9,460 nucleotides of DNA from an uncultured Spirochaetales bacterium (GTDB lineage Bacteria; Spirochaetota; Spirochaetia; Sphaerochaetales; Sphaerochaetaceae): positions 1 to 9,460 of the forward strand of contig CAKQTE010000118.1 of the NCBI GenBank assembly GCA_934276485.1, in the 5' to 3' direction. The first letter of the stretch is position 1; each line of letters starts with the position of its first letter. A model generated the notes under the pieces. That model did no database searches. It was not told the DNA's origin and saw only the letters and a list, made by a program, of their open reading frames with translations. The translations under genes were made by a program, and so were the position numbers. Below are positions 1-6,894 of the stretch, piece by piece.

Positions 1-1
1 G

Positions 2-58
2 CTTGTTGATGAAATAGAAGCATTGCCACATGCTTTTGTTTCTGCAATTTTAAATTGA
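2..58 (+). CDS. C-terminal end of an unidentified gene (partial)
   Basis: An open frame runs from the left edge to a TGA at 56-58 and gives 18 residues ending in VSAILN. The stop is followed three bases later by a hairpin (61-76) and then a strong terminator (131-168), which is what the end of a real rightward gene looks like. The visible residues, with the acidic stretch DEIEALPH, carry no motif I can assign, so no function is offered. The alternative is that this is chance open sequence: 18 codons alone are weak evidence. Confidence 0.4.
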   Translation, partial: LVDEIEALPHAFVSAILN

Positions 59-60
59 AA

Positions 61-76
61 GCCCTAAATGCAGGGC
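61..76 (+). terminator. Hairpin just after the partial gene
   Basis: GCCCT (61-65) pairs with AGGGC (72-76) around a 6-base loop, starting two bases after the stop codon. The following sequence (CTATCTTC) is only mildly T-rich, so termination by this hairpin alone in the rightward direction may be weak. It may act in tandem with the stronger hairpin at 131-163 or stabilise the 3' end of the transcript. Confidence 0.4.
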
Positions 77-130
77 CTATCTTCACGATGCTTCGATTTT
101 AAAATTCTGTATTGTTTCATAAAAAAAATA

Positions 131-168
131 GGCAACATATGAATTTTTGGTCCATATATTGCCTTTTT
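131..168 (+). terminator. Rho-independent terminator, possibly bidirectional
   Basis: GGCAA (131-135) pairs with TTGCC (159-163). After a single C/A mismatch, ATATG (137-141) pairs with CATAT (153-157) around an 11-base loop. A T5 run (164-168) follows on the plus strand. An A8 run just upstream (121-128) would be a U-tract for leftward transcripts, so the structure could work in both directions. It most likely closes the transcript of the partial gene at the left edge and insulates the symporter gene from read-through. Confidence 0.7.
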
Positions 169-232
169 CAGTCTCTTTTCAGTGTCAAAAGCTTAACTTA
201 ATGACATTGCAGAATATGGGCAGACTTATTTT

Positions 233-260
233 TTGCATTATTCATTACCTTTCATATGTA
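233..260 (+). promoter_or_regulatory. Possible sigma-70-type promoter for the symporter gene
   Basis: TTGCAT (233-238) and TATGTA (255-260) are separated by 16 bases and sit about 34 bases before the preferred ATG at 294. The position, downstream of the terminator and upstream of the gene, is right, but neither box is a full consensus match and the region is AT-rich, so chance matches are likely. This is a tentative reading. Confidence 0.3.
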
Positions 261-293
261 TCTTTCTTCGCTATTTTGAGTTACACTCCTAAT

Positions 294-1541
294 ATGAAAA
301 CATGGATTACATATATTGCAGCTCTTGCTCTCGGTTTTGCAACAGCTCTCCTTTTTAAAGATCTTGAAGGCGCTTTTGGTGTTTTTCAAAGTGTTTTCTA
401 TTTCCTTGTAAACACATCAATTGCTCTCTTTATACCTATTGTATTGATTACATTTGCCTCCGGCGTTGCATCACTAAGAAAGGATAGCGCAGGAAGCAAG
501 GCAGGATGGGGAGTTCTAGGATGGATTTTAATTACAAACATTCTTCTTCCTTTGTGTGCAGTAGGTGTCTACAAGATCTTCCCTGTTGTTTTTCCTAATT
601 CCTCTTCAGCAGGTGCAAGCGCTGAATTCATGCAGTCTTTGATCTCTGAAAGATCTCTTTCTGCACTATCTCAACTATATCCAGCAAACCCATTCCTATT
701 AATTGGATATACTTCCACATTTATTCTTCCTCTTATAGTAATTGCATGGATTCTTGGATTTTCTCTTAAGCCTTCTGCAGACACTATTCGTCCTGCTTAT
801 ACTGTGATGAACTCTTTTGCAGAGGTTATGTATAGAATAACAAGAACAGTTGCAACTATTGGTTCTGCTTTTGCATATATCGCAGCAACATACCTCTTTT
901 TATATCTATATAGAGAAAAGACATTATTTGTTGCAGGAAGATTTAGCTTGATAATGCTTCTTGGAAGCTTTGCTATCCTACTGTTTGTCCTTCCTCTTCT
1001 ATATGCATGTGTAACTGGGTTTAGAAAGAATCCATACTCAATTATCACACGTTCAATATCCTCTTTGTCTCTGGGACTAACTACAGGAAATATTCTTGTA
1101 ACAACATTAGTTGGCGAAAGCGTTTCAAGACAGAATGGAGGAGCTCAGAAGAGAGCTGTATCAGTATCTTCTCCTATATTTGCTCTATTTGGTCGTGGTG
1201 GTACTGCATTTGTTACAACTCTTACAATACTAACCTTGATGCAAGCAGTAACAGGAGAAATCGTTTCCACATCTGTTGCTCTTGTAATTGCTACTGTTGT
1301 AATGGTTACCAGCTTAGCAAGCGGTGCATTCATTAGCTACGAAATCCTAGCTATGGTCTATTTGACACTCAATATTCTTAACATAGATCTATATGGTGCA
1401 GAGATGGCCATTGTTGCCCTTCTTCCTTTCCTAAGTGGTTTGGGAGTTATGCTAGACAGTTCTATAAACAATCTTGGAAATGTAATTACATCTTACTTCA
1501 TCGGAACAGATGTCAAGGTTCCTTATAGCGAGACTATCTAA
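294..1541 (+). CDS. Divergent dicarboxylate/amino acid:cation symporter (DAACS/SDF family)
   Basis: A 415-residue integral membrane protein with the length and segment pattern of the DAACS (glutamate/aspartate transporter) family. With the ATG at 294 the first membrane segment starts a few residues in, as is usual for the family. The frame is open back to a TTG at 147, but that lies in the terminator loop and would add an unlikely leader. No clear Shine-Dalgarno precedes 294. The C-terminal half shows the family transport core: HP1 around residues 254-273, the NMDGT-equivalent at 300-304 reading GRGGT, HP2 around 341-351, and a TM8-like segment at 387-404 starting LDSS. Several positions that bind sodium and substrate in characterised members (serine-rich HP1, NMDGT, the TM8 arginine, asparagine and aspartate) are changed, so the substrate and coupling ion cannot be predicted. 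It is followed after 2 bases by an unknown membrane protein gene, probably in the same operon. Family placement is fairly secure; function is open. Confidence 0.8.
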   Translation: MKTWITYIAALALGFATALLFKDLEGAFGVFQSVFYFLVNTSIALFIPIVLITFASGVASLRKDSAGSKAGWGVLGWILITNILLPLCAVGVYKIFPVVFPNSSSAGASAEFMQSLISERSLSALSQLYPANPFLLIGYTSTFILPLIVIAWILGFSLKPSADTIRPAYTVMNSFAEVMYRITRTVATIGSAFAYIAATYLFLYLYREKTLFVAGRFSLIMLLGSFAILLFVLPLLYACVTGFRKNPYSIITRSISSLSLGLTTGNILVTTLVGESVSRQNGGAQKRAVSVSSPIFALFGRGGTAFVTTLTILTLMQAVTGEIVSTSVALVIATVVMVTSLASGAFISYEILAMVYLTLNILNIDLYGAEMAIVALLPFLSGLGVMLDSSINNLGNVITSYFIGTDVKVPYSETI

Positions 1542-1543
1542 GA

Positions 1544-2305
1544 ATGGCAACAAAGAAAACAAGACATTTATTACTTCTTGTATTGCAATTCATGATTACA
1601 ATTGTCTATGGTGCAACCATTGCCCATATGACAGTTGTTCTCTTTGATGGTGGCAAAGAAATATTCTTGTCAGGATTGATTGGATATCTTTCACAATTAA
1701 TAATCCTGGTATCTTCCTTGATTCCTCAGATCGTTCTTAGAGTAAAGAAGAAATTGCATAGCCAGGACGGAGAGATCTATCCTCTTTTGTTTACAATGAT
1801 TTCATTGCAATCCACATTGGTTATCCCAAAATACTCCTTGATTACAGGAATCTACTTTGTTGATACTTCTGTACTGGTTGTTTTGATCAGATTCTCGATG
1901 CTTGGAACAGCAGCTATTTTCTTATTGTCTGCCCTTAGATTCTACGGATTTGCAAGCTCTAGATTACATCTATATACATCATTGATTCTGGGAATGGCTT
2001 TTGTATTCTGTTTTATAGCACCTCAGAATACTGTTTCCATGGAAAACATACTCTTTTCATCAATCTATGATGCATACCTCAATTTGATATCACTGCTGTT
2101 ATATATAGCAACAATACTCACAATGATAATCACAGCAATCAAAGACAAGACTGCTGCGAATATCAAGAGATGTATCTCTTTCATTCTCTTGATCTCTGGA
2201 TTATGCTTATCTGTATCTGAGACATTGATTCCTACTATCGTTTCTTCTGTTCTATACATCACAGGAATCATATTGCTCGTATCAAGTACACAGGAAAGCT
2301 TCTAA
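1544..2305 (+). CDS. Unrecognised polytopic membrane protein (about 8 segments)
   Basis: A 253-residue, very hydrophobic protein that I do not recognise. Predicted membrane segments lie near residues 8-30, 41-66, 79-95, 108-132, 142-160, 176-199, 209-225 and 229-247. The basic stretches (KKTRH at the N-terminus, RVKKK at 66-70, R132 to H142, and K200 to R209) all fall on one side in an 8-segment model, so both ends would be cytoplasmic. There is no signal peptide, catalytic motif or soluble domain. The ATG begins two bases after the TAA of the upstream symporter, with no strong Shine-Dalgarno, which suggests translational coupling. The pairing hints at an accessory or regulatory partner of the symporter, or an independent transporter or sensor; this is inference from position only. 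No gene follows on this strand before the convergent gpmI. Confidence 0.75.
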   Translation: MATKKTRHLLLLVLQFMITIVYGATIAHMTVVLFDGGKEIFLSGLIGYLSQLIILVSSLIPQIVLRVKKKLHSQDGEIYPLLFTMISLQSTLVIPKYSLITGIYFVDTSVLVVLIRFSMLGTAAIFLLSALRFYGFASSRLHLYTSLILGMAFVFCFIAPQNTVSMENILFSSIYDAYLNLISLLLYIATILTMIITAIKDKTAANIKRCISFILLISGLCLSVSETLIPTIVSSVLYITGIILLVSSTQESF

Positions 2306-2340
2306 GCTACTTTTTGATTTCAACAATTCATCAATAAAAG

Positions 2341-2375
2341 AAATACTCATCCCTTTTGTGAGAGATGAGTACTTC
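2341..2375 (-). terminator. Terminator between convergent operons, mainly serving gpmI
   Basis: TACTCATC (2344-2351) pairs perfectly with GATGAGTA (2364-2371) around a 12-base loop, and after one mismatch GAA/TTC extends the stem to 2340-2375. Read leftward, the stem is followed by TTTCTTTTATT, a good U-tract, so it should terminate the lgt-M24-gpmI transcript. Read rightward, the following bases are not T-rich, though the hairpin is the only terminator candidate for the symporter operon, whose last stop is 36 bases upstream. Confidence 0.7.
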
Positions 2376-2394
2376 AAGTTATCTATGATAAATC

Positions 2395-4044
2395 CTAGTT
2401 CATGTTGATAACAGATGGATCATAATCCTCTGGTGGGACAAATCCAAGAAGGTTCATACATGTTGCTGGAATTGATGAAATTCCAAGACCAGTATTTAGT
2501 TCCTTGCTATATTCGTTGTTGTAGCATGGATCGTAGATGATACATGGAACTGGGTTAAGAGAGTGAGATGTCTTAGCCTTTGGATCTCCATTAGCCTTAA
2601 GCTTAACAGAACCATCCTTACCATGCTCATACATATCATCAGCATTACCATGGTCTGCAGTGATTACCATTACACCACCTACCTTATCGATAGCTTCCTT
2701 TAATCTACCAATCTGCAAATCCATTCCTTCCATTGAACAAACAACGGCTTCAAATACGCCTGTATGACCAACCATATCTCCATTTGGATAGTTAAGTTTG
2801 ATGAAATCCCACTTTCCAGACTCAATCTCTTCGATGACTCTATCTGTGATCTCAGCACACTTCATCCAAGGTCTCTGTTCAAATGGAACCTTATCAGAAG
2901 GAATCTCGCAATATTCTTCGAGCTTGTCATCAAACTTACCAGACTTATTTCCATTGAAGAAATATGTTACATGTCCGAACTTCTGTGTCTCTGAAATAGA
3001 GAACTGCTTTACTCCTGATGCACATAGATATTCAGCCATTGTTCTGTCGATTGCAGGAGGAGAAACCAAGTATTGGTGAGGGATATGCAAGTCTCCATCG
3101 TATTCCATCATTCCTGCATACTCTACATTAGGTCTTCTCTTTCTATCGAACTCTGTTAGGTTCTCTGCTTCGAATGCCTTTGTGATCTCAAGAGCTCTAT
3201 CTCCTCGGAAGTTAAATAGAATTACAGAATCCCCATCTTCGATAGTTCCAACAGGTTTTCCATTCTCTGCAATAACAAATGGAGGTAGATCCTGGTCGAT
3301 AGCGCCTGTTTCCTCTCTGAGAGTTACAATTGCGTCGTGAGCTGAAGCAAATTGTCTTCCTTCTCCAAGAACATGTGTCTCCCAACCCTTCTTGACCATA
3401 TCCCAATTGGCATTGTATCTGTCCATTGTGATAACCATTCTTCCGCCACCGGATGCAATCTTTGCATCAAATGTTCCGTCAGCAGAAAGCTCTGCTAGGA
3501 ATTCTGCAAATGGATCAAAATAATCGAGAGCTGACATCTCTCCTACATCTCTTCCATCAAGGAGAGCATGAACTCTTACTCTCTTAACACCCTCTTTCTT
3601 TGCTTCAACAACCATTGCCTTTAGGTTATCGATATGAGAGTGGACGTTTCCATCAGATAATAAGCCGATGAAATGTAGTGTTGAATTATGCTCTTTGACA
3701 TTATTGATTAGCTTCTTCCAAGTATCTCCCTGATACATAGCACCTGACTCAATGGAGTTAGCAACCAGCTTTGCACCCTGTGCAAATACTCTTCCGCAAC
3801 CCATAGCATTGTGTCCTACCTCAGAGTTACCCATATCAGCATCTGAAGGAAGTCCTACTGCCAAACCATGTGCCTTTAGCTTTGTCCATGGAGCTATTTG
3901 ATATAGCTTCTCAAGATTCTTTGTATATGCAGATGCAACAGCATCTCCATCTTTGTACTTTCCGAATCCAACGCCATCCATAATGACTAGCATCACAGGT
4001 CCCTTGCGCTGAATCTTGACACTCTTTTGTAGTGCATCAACCAT
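2395..4044 (-). CDS. gpmI: 2,3-bisphosphoglycerate-independent phosphoglycerate mutase
   Basis: Interconverts 3- and 2-phosphoglycerate in glycolysis and gluconeogenesis, in the cytoplasm, using two Mn ions and a phosphoserine intermediate. The 549 residues carry the expected landmarks: metal ligand D23 (MDGVG), catalytic S74 (MGNSEVGH), H135 (DGNVHSH), the LDGRD motif at 162-166, R202 and R209 (GGGR, MDRY), R280 and R283 (FRGDR), K355 (ETQKFGH), D423 and H427 (NGDMVGHTG), D464-H465 (TADHGN) and H494 (TSHS). All active-site positions I can map are present, so it should be active. It is somewhat longer than the roughly 510 residues typical of Bacillus or E. coli enzymes. It is the last gene of the lgt operon; its ATG lies one base past the previous stop, and AAGGAG at 4052-4057, inside the last codons of the aminopeptidase gene, sets this start. 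Confidence 0.97.
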   Translation of the reverse strand: MVDALQKSVKIQRKGPVMLVIMDGVGFGKYKDGDAVASAYTKNLEKLYQIAPWTKLKAHGLAVGLPSDADMGNSEVGHNAMGCGRVFAQGAKLVANSIESGAMYQGDTWKKLINNVKEHNSTLHFIGLLSDGNVHSHIDNLKAMVVEAKKEGVKRVRVHALLDGRDVGEMSALDYFDPFAEFLAELSADGTFDAKIASGGGRMVITMDRYNANWDMVKKGWETHVLGEGRQFASAHDAIVTLREETGAIDQDLPPFVIAENGKPVGTIEDGDSVILFNFRGDRALEITKAFEAENLTEFDRKRRPNVEYAGMMEYDGDLHIPHQYLVSPPAIDRTMAEYLCASGVKQFSISETQKFGHVTYFFNGNKSGKFDDKLEEYCEIPSDKVPFEQRPWMKCAEITDRVIEEIESGKWDFIKLNYPNGDMVGHTGVFEAVVCSMEGMDLQIGRLKEAIDKVGGVMVITADHGNADDMYEHGKDGSVKLKANGDPKAKTSHSLNPVPCIIYDPCYNNEYSKELNTGLGISSIPATCMNLLGFVPPEDYDPSVINMN

Positions 4045-4045
4045 A

Positions 4046-5830
4046 TTATTTCTCCTTATTTACTCTTTCAATTGGCTTTGTTGCTTCCTCAAGCCAAGGT
4101 TTTGTCTCTTCAAATACATAATCTATCAACTGACTACGAATCCATTCATGGTATAGATTGATCTGCTGAAGCTCTGAATCTGTTAGATATCTTGTATCGA
4201 TCAATCTTCTCTCATAAGGAACCATTGATAGTGTTTCAAATGAATAGAAAGCTCCAAATTCTGTTTCAACATCATTCTGGACAACAATCAGGTTCTCGAT
4301 TCTGATTCCATGTCTTCCTTCTTTATATACTCCTGGCTCATCAGAAAGAACCATTCCTTGCTCAAGATCTACATCTATAAGGGCACTTGAAATACGAGCA
4401 GGTCCTTCATGAACATTGAGTCTGCATCCAACTCCATGTCCTGTTCCATGGAAATAGTTCATTCCTGCAGTCCATAGATATTGGCGAGCGAGTATATCTA
4501 GCTGAACGCCCTTTGTTCCATGAGGAAAACGCTGTCTAGCAAGAGCAAGATGTCCCTTTAGAACGAGTGTATAATCTCTCTTCTCCTCTTCGCTTGCATC
4601 GGAGCCAAATAGAAGTGTTCTTGTAAGGTCTGTCATACCAAATTCAAACTGGCTACCAGTATCCAAAACAAGAAGTCCCTGACAATCAATCTTCTTGTCG
4701 CTTTCTGGAGTTGCTGAATAGTGACACATAGCACCATGCTCTCTGAACCCTGAGATTGGGCCAAATGATGGTCCAAGATAGCCTTCCATCTTCTTTCTTT
4801 CAGCTTCGAAACGTTCTGAGATCTGAATTTCTGAATATGTACCAAGAGGATCGATATTAGCCATGAAGTTAGCAAAAGCAATACCATCCAAGAAGTGAGC
4901 TCTTCTCATTCCCTCAAGCTCTGCAGGATTCTTTCTTGCTTTCAAATCTGTTGTAATATCACGACCTTGGATGTTTTTCTTCTTCAATAGATATGGAGCA
5001 AATGCATAAGCAGTCTTCTCTGGACAATAGTATCCTGATCTCTGTCTTGTAAGCTCTGAAATGATCAATGAAATCTCGTTATAGTCTCGTAGCTCGAATA
5101 CTTGTTCAACTTTTGCCTTTAACTCTTTATCGAATCTCTTTGGATTTGTAAAGAGTATAGCTTTATCAAGAGATACATATGCATATGATACAAATACAGG
5201 ATTGTACGCAATGTCATCAGCTCTTAGATTTGTAAGCCATGCGATATCATCAATAGATGAGATCAGAGTCCAATTGGCATCCTTTTGTCTAAGCTTCAAA
5301 CGAACGATATTGACCTTTGCAGCTGCAGTAAAACCTGCATAGTCATCTCTCATCTCGACACAAGGAGAGAATGGAACAGCTGGTCTATCTGTCCAGATAG
5401 AATCCAATAAGTCCGGAGTTGAAACAAGTTTGATATTCTTTTCCTTGAGATCTTTCTCAATGCGCAAGAAATCCTGAATTGAGATTGTCATTCCCTCAAC
5501 GCCGACAATAGCTTTCTTAGGCATATTGTTCTTTAGCCACTCATATGGAGTTGGTACTCCAGGCATAGCAAGCTTTAGCATTTCAAACTCACTGCCCTGT
5601 ATTTCAGCTGCAGCTTGAATGAAATATCTGGAATCAACCCACAATAACGCTTTGTCCTTTGTGATAATAACAGTGCCTGCAGAACCAGTAAATCCTGAAA
5701 TAAATGCTCTTGTTCTCCATCTTGGTGCTACATATTCACTTTGATGAGGATCTGTTCCTGTAATCAGATAGGCATCAACGCCTATCTTTTCCATCTCAAC
5801 TCTTAGCTTTTTGACTCTTTCGTTTATCAT
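4046..5830 (-). CDS. Xaa-Pro aminopeptidase P, three-domain M24B type
   Basis: Cytoplasmic metallopeptidase that removes N-terminal residues preceding proline. The 594 residues fit the long aminopeptidase P form also found as eukaryotic XPNPEP1: two creatinase-like N-terminal domains (about 1-145 and 150-300), the M24 pita-bread catalytic domain (about 310-535) and a C-terminal extension (about 536-594) rich in aromatic and acidic residues. The five dimetal ligands are all visible: D390 (LDTGSQ), D401 (MTDLTRT), H465 (GTGHGVG), E498 (SDEPG) and E512 (IRIENL); H370 (CHYSA) matches the family's proton-shuttle histidine. It should therefore be active. The start overlaps the last 35 bases of lgt and is preceded by AAGAAGGA at 5836-5843, five bases away, and its stop is one base from gpmI. 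Its position in the operon suggests no specific substrate. E. coli PepP is shorter, so I give no symbol. Confidence 0.93.
   Translation of the reverse strand: MINERVKKLRVEMEKIGVDAYLITGTDPHQSEYVAPRWRTRAFISGFTGSAGTVIITKDKALLWVDSRYFIQAAAEIQGSEFEMLKLAMPGVPTPYEWLKNNMPKKAIVGVEGMTISIQDFLRIEKDLKEKNIKLVSTPDLLDSIWTDRPAVPFSPCVEMRDDYAGFTAAAKVNIVRLKLRQKDANWTLISSIDDIAWLTNLRADDIAYNPVFVSYAYVSLDKAILFTNPKRFDKELKAKVEQVFELRDYNEISLIISELTRQRSGYYCPEKTAYAFAPYLLKKKNIQGRDITTDLKARKNPAELEGMRRAHFLDGIAFANFMANIDPLGTYSEIQISERFEAERKKMEGYLGPSFGPISGFREHGAMCHYSATPESDKKIDCQGLLVLDTGSQFEFGMTDLTRTLLFGSDASEEEKRDYTLVLKGHLALARQRFPHGTKGVQLDILARQYLWTAGMNYFHGTGHGVGCRLNVHEGPARISSALIDVDLEQGMVLSDEPGVYKEGRHGIRIENLIVVQNDVETEFGAFYSFETLSMVPYERRLIDTRYLTDSELQQINLYHEWIRSQLIDYVFEETKPWLEEATKPIERVNKEK
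4052..4057 (-). promoter_or_regulatory. Shine-Dalgarno of gpmI inside the upstream gene
   Basis: AAGGAG on the minus strand lies 7 bases before the gpmI ATG and doubles as Lys-Glu codons at the very end of the aminopeptidase gene. It fixes the gpmI start and implies coupled translation of the two cistrons. Confidence 0.8.
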
Positions 5831-6791
5831 ATTGTTCCTTCTTGTTGTTTCTAATTAATGATACAGATAATATCAAGGCTATTCCTGCGACAATCATTAT
5901 AAAGCAATATACTTGCCCTTTCGATATATTAAGAGCAGATTGAAATAACGCTATATTGTCACTCTTTTCGCCCCAAGCAAACACGTATCCTATGTTTCTA
6001 TCTGGCTGTCTAAAGTATTCTACTATAAATCTACCTAAACCATAGCCAATGAAATAGCTACCCATCACTACTCCATCAGCCCACTTGTGTTTGATCTTCA
6101 ATGGTCTGACAACAAACCAAAGAATGAAAAATAGCAACACGCCTTCTACAAGGGCTTCATATAATTGAGATGGATATCTAGGGAGATTTACATAGTCTCC
6201 GAGAGTATATGTTATACCTAAGGAATCACATGCATTACGTACCCATTCAAGTTTGGTTGAAAACTGTTCTGCAGCAGGGAATATCATGCCACCTTTCATG
6301 GCAACTCTGCCATACAGCTCTCCATTGAAGAAGTTTCCCAAACGACCAAAGGTATAACCAAGAGGAATGGCAGCTGCAAGCATATCTGCAATAAGAAAGA
6401 AATTGTACTTTTTCTTTTTGCAATAAATTAAAACAGCTAGAACTAATCCAATAACTCCTCCATGAAAAGACATGCCTGGAAGTCCAACAAAATGACCATT
6501 TTCAAATGGCCAGAAGAACATCCAAGGATGTGTTAGATAATATACTGTATCTGAATAAAACAGGCAGGAACCTATACGTGCACCTATCAAGAGACCTAGA
6601 ATGCTCCAAAAAAACAGATCTGATACTTCGTCAGTAGTCATCTCAATCTGCCCATCATGCTTGCTTTCATATCGAAATAATACGAACGCAAACGCAAACG
6701 CAACTAGGTACATCACTGCGTACCATCTAACGGGAAGGCCTGGAATAACATAAGGAGAAATCCATGCTGGATATTGCACAAATAGCACCAT
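5796..6791 (-). CDS. lgt: Prolipoprotein diacylglyceryl transferase
   Basis: Inner-membrane enzyme that moves a diacylglyceryl group from phosphatidylglycerol to the lipobox cysteine of prolipoproteins, the first step of lipoprotein maturation. The 331-residue protein shows the family order: an N-terminal segment (about 20-40), MSFHGG with H110 (equivalent to E. coli H103), the Lgt signature GRLGNFFNGELYGR at 149-162 (R150 matching E. coli R143), RYPSQLYEA at 205-213, and YGLGRFIVEYFRQPD at 250-264 (R254 matching R239). Further membrane segments lie near 57-80, 112-124, 131-148, 214-228, 238-255 and 294-313. It is somewhat longer than E. coli Lgt (291), partly from a lysine-rich cytoplasmic tail after 314. 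It is the first gene of the leftward operon; its end overlaps the aminopeptidase gene by 35 bases. No good Shine-Dalgarno is seen before its ATG. Confidence 0.95.
   Translation of the reverse strand: MVLFVQYPAWISPYVIPGLPVRWYAVMYLVAFAFAFVLFRYESKHDGQIEMTTDEVSDLFFWSILGLLIGARIGSCLFYSDTVYYLTHPWMFFWPFENGHFVGLPGMSFHGGVIGLVLAVLIYCKKKKYNFFLIADMLAAAIPLGYTFGRLGNFFNGELYGRVAMKGGMIFPAAEQFSTKLEWVRNACDSLGITYTLGDYVNLPRYPSQLYEALVEGVLLFFILWFVVRPLKIKHKWADGVVMGSYFIGYGLGRFIVEYFRQPDRNIGYVFAWGEKSDNIALFQSALNISKGQVYCFIMIVAGIALILSVSLIRNNKKEQYDKRKSQKAKS
5836..5843 (-). promoter_or_regulatory. Shine-Dalgarno of the aminopeptidase gene inside lgt
   Basis: AAGAAGGA on the minus strand lies 5 bases before the ATG at 5830, inside the lgt coding region. 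It supports the overlapping start rather than a later ATG. Confidence 0.7.
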
Positions 6792-6894
6792 AGCAAAAGT
6801 TTACTTCTTTACTGTATTTTTTACAATTGTGTTGTTTTTGCGTAGCTTGGAATTCTCAATAGGAATTATGTGAAAAAGTAATTAATATATATCC
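6792..6894. promoter_or_regulatory. Divergent promoter region between lgt and the S41 protease gene
   Basis: These 103 AT-rich bases must hold the promoters of both outward operons. On the minus strand TTGTAA and TAAACT are spaced by 17 bases (about 6797-6825), which would start the lgt transcript only a few bases before its ATG. On the plus strand AT-rich boxes (TAATTAATATATA, about 6880-6892) crowd the protease ATG but no convincing -35 partner is found. Neither start has a clear Shine-Dalgarno. I see no operator-like inverted repeat. The function is certain from the layout; the exact boxes are guesses. Confidence 0.45.

Noticed and set aside
147..293. N-terminal extension of the symporter from a TTG at 147
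   Set aside because: The TTG lies in the loop of a terminator hairpin, the extra 49 residues are not expected in DAACS proteins, and the ATG at 294 places the first membrane segment correctly.
797..1333. Leftward open frames opposite the symporter gene
   Set aside because: They are antisense to a well-supported membrane protein, have no start signals and no recognisable product.
2764..3406. Open frames on both strands inside gpmI
   Set aside because: gpmI is complete with every catalytic residue; these are other-frame shadows.
4633..4887. Leftward open frame in another frame of the aminopeptidase gene
   Set aside because: It lies inside the M24 domain, whose metal ligands are read intact in the main frame.
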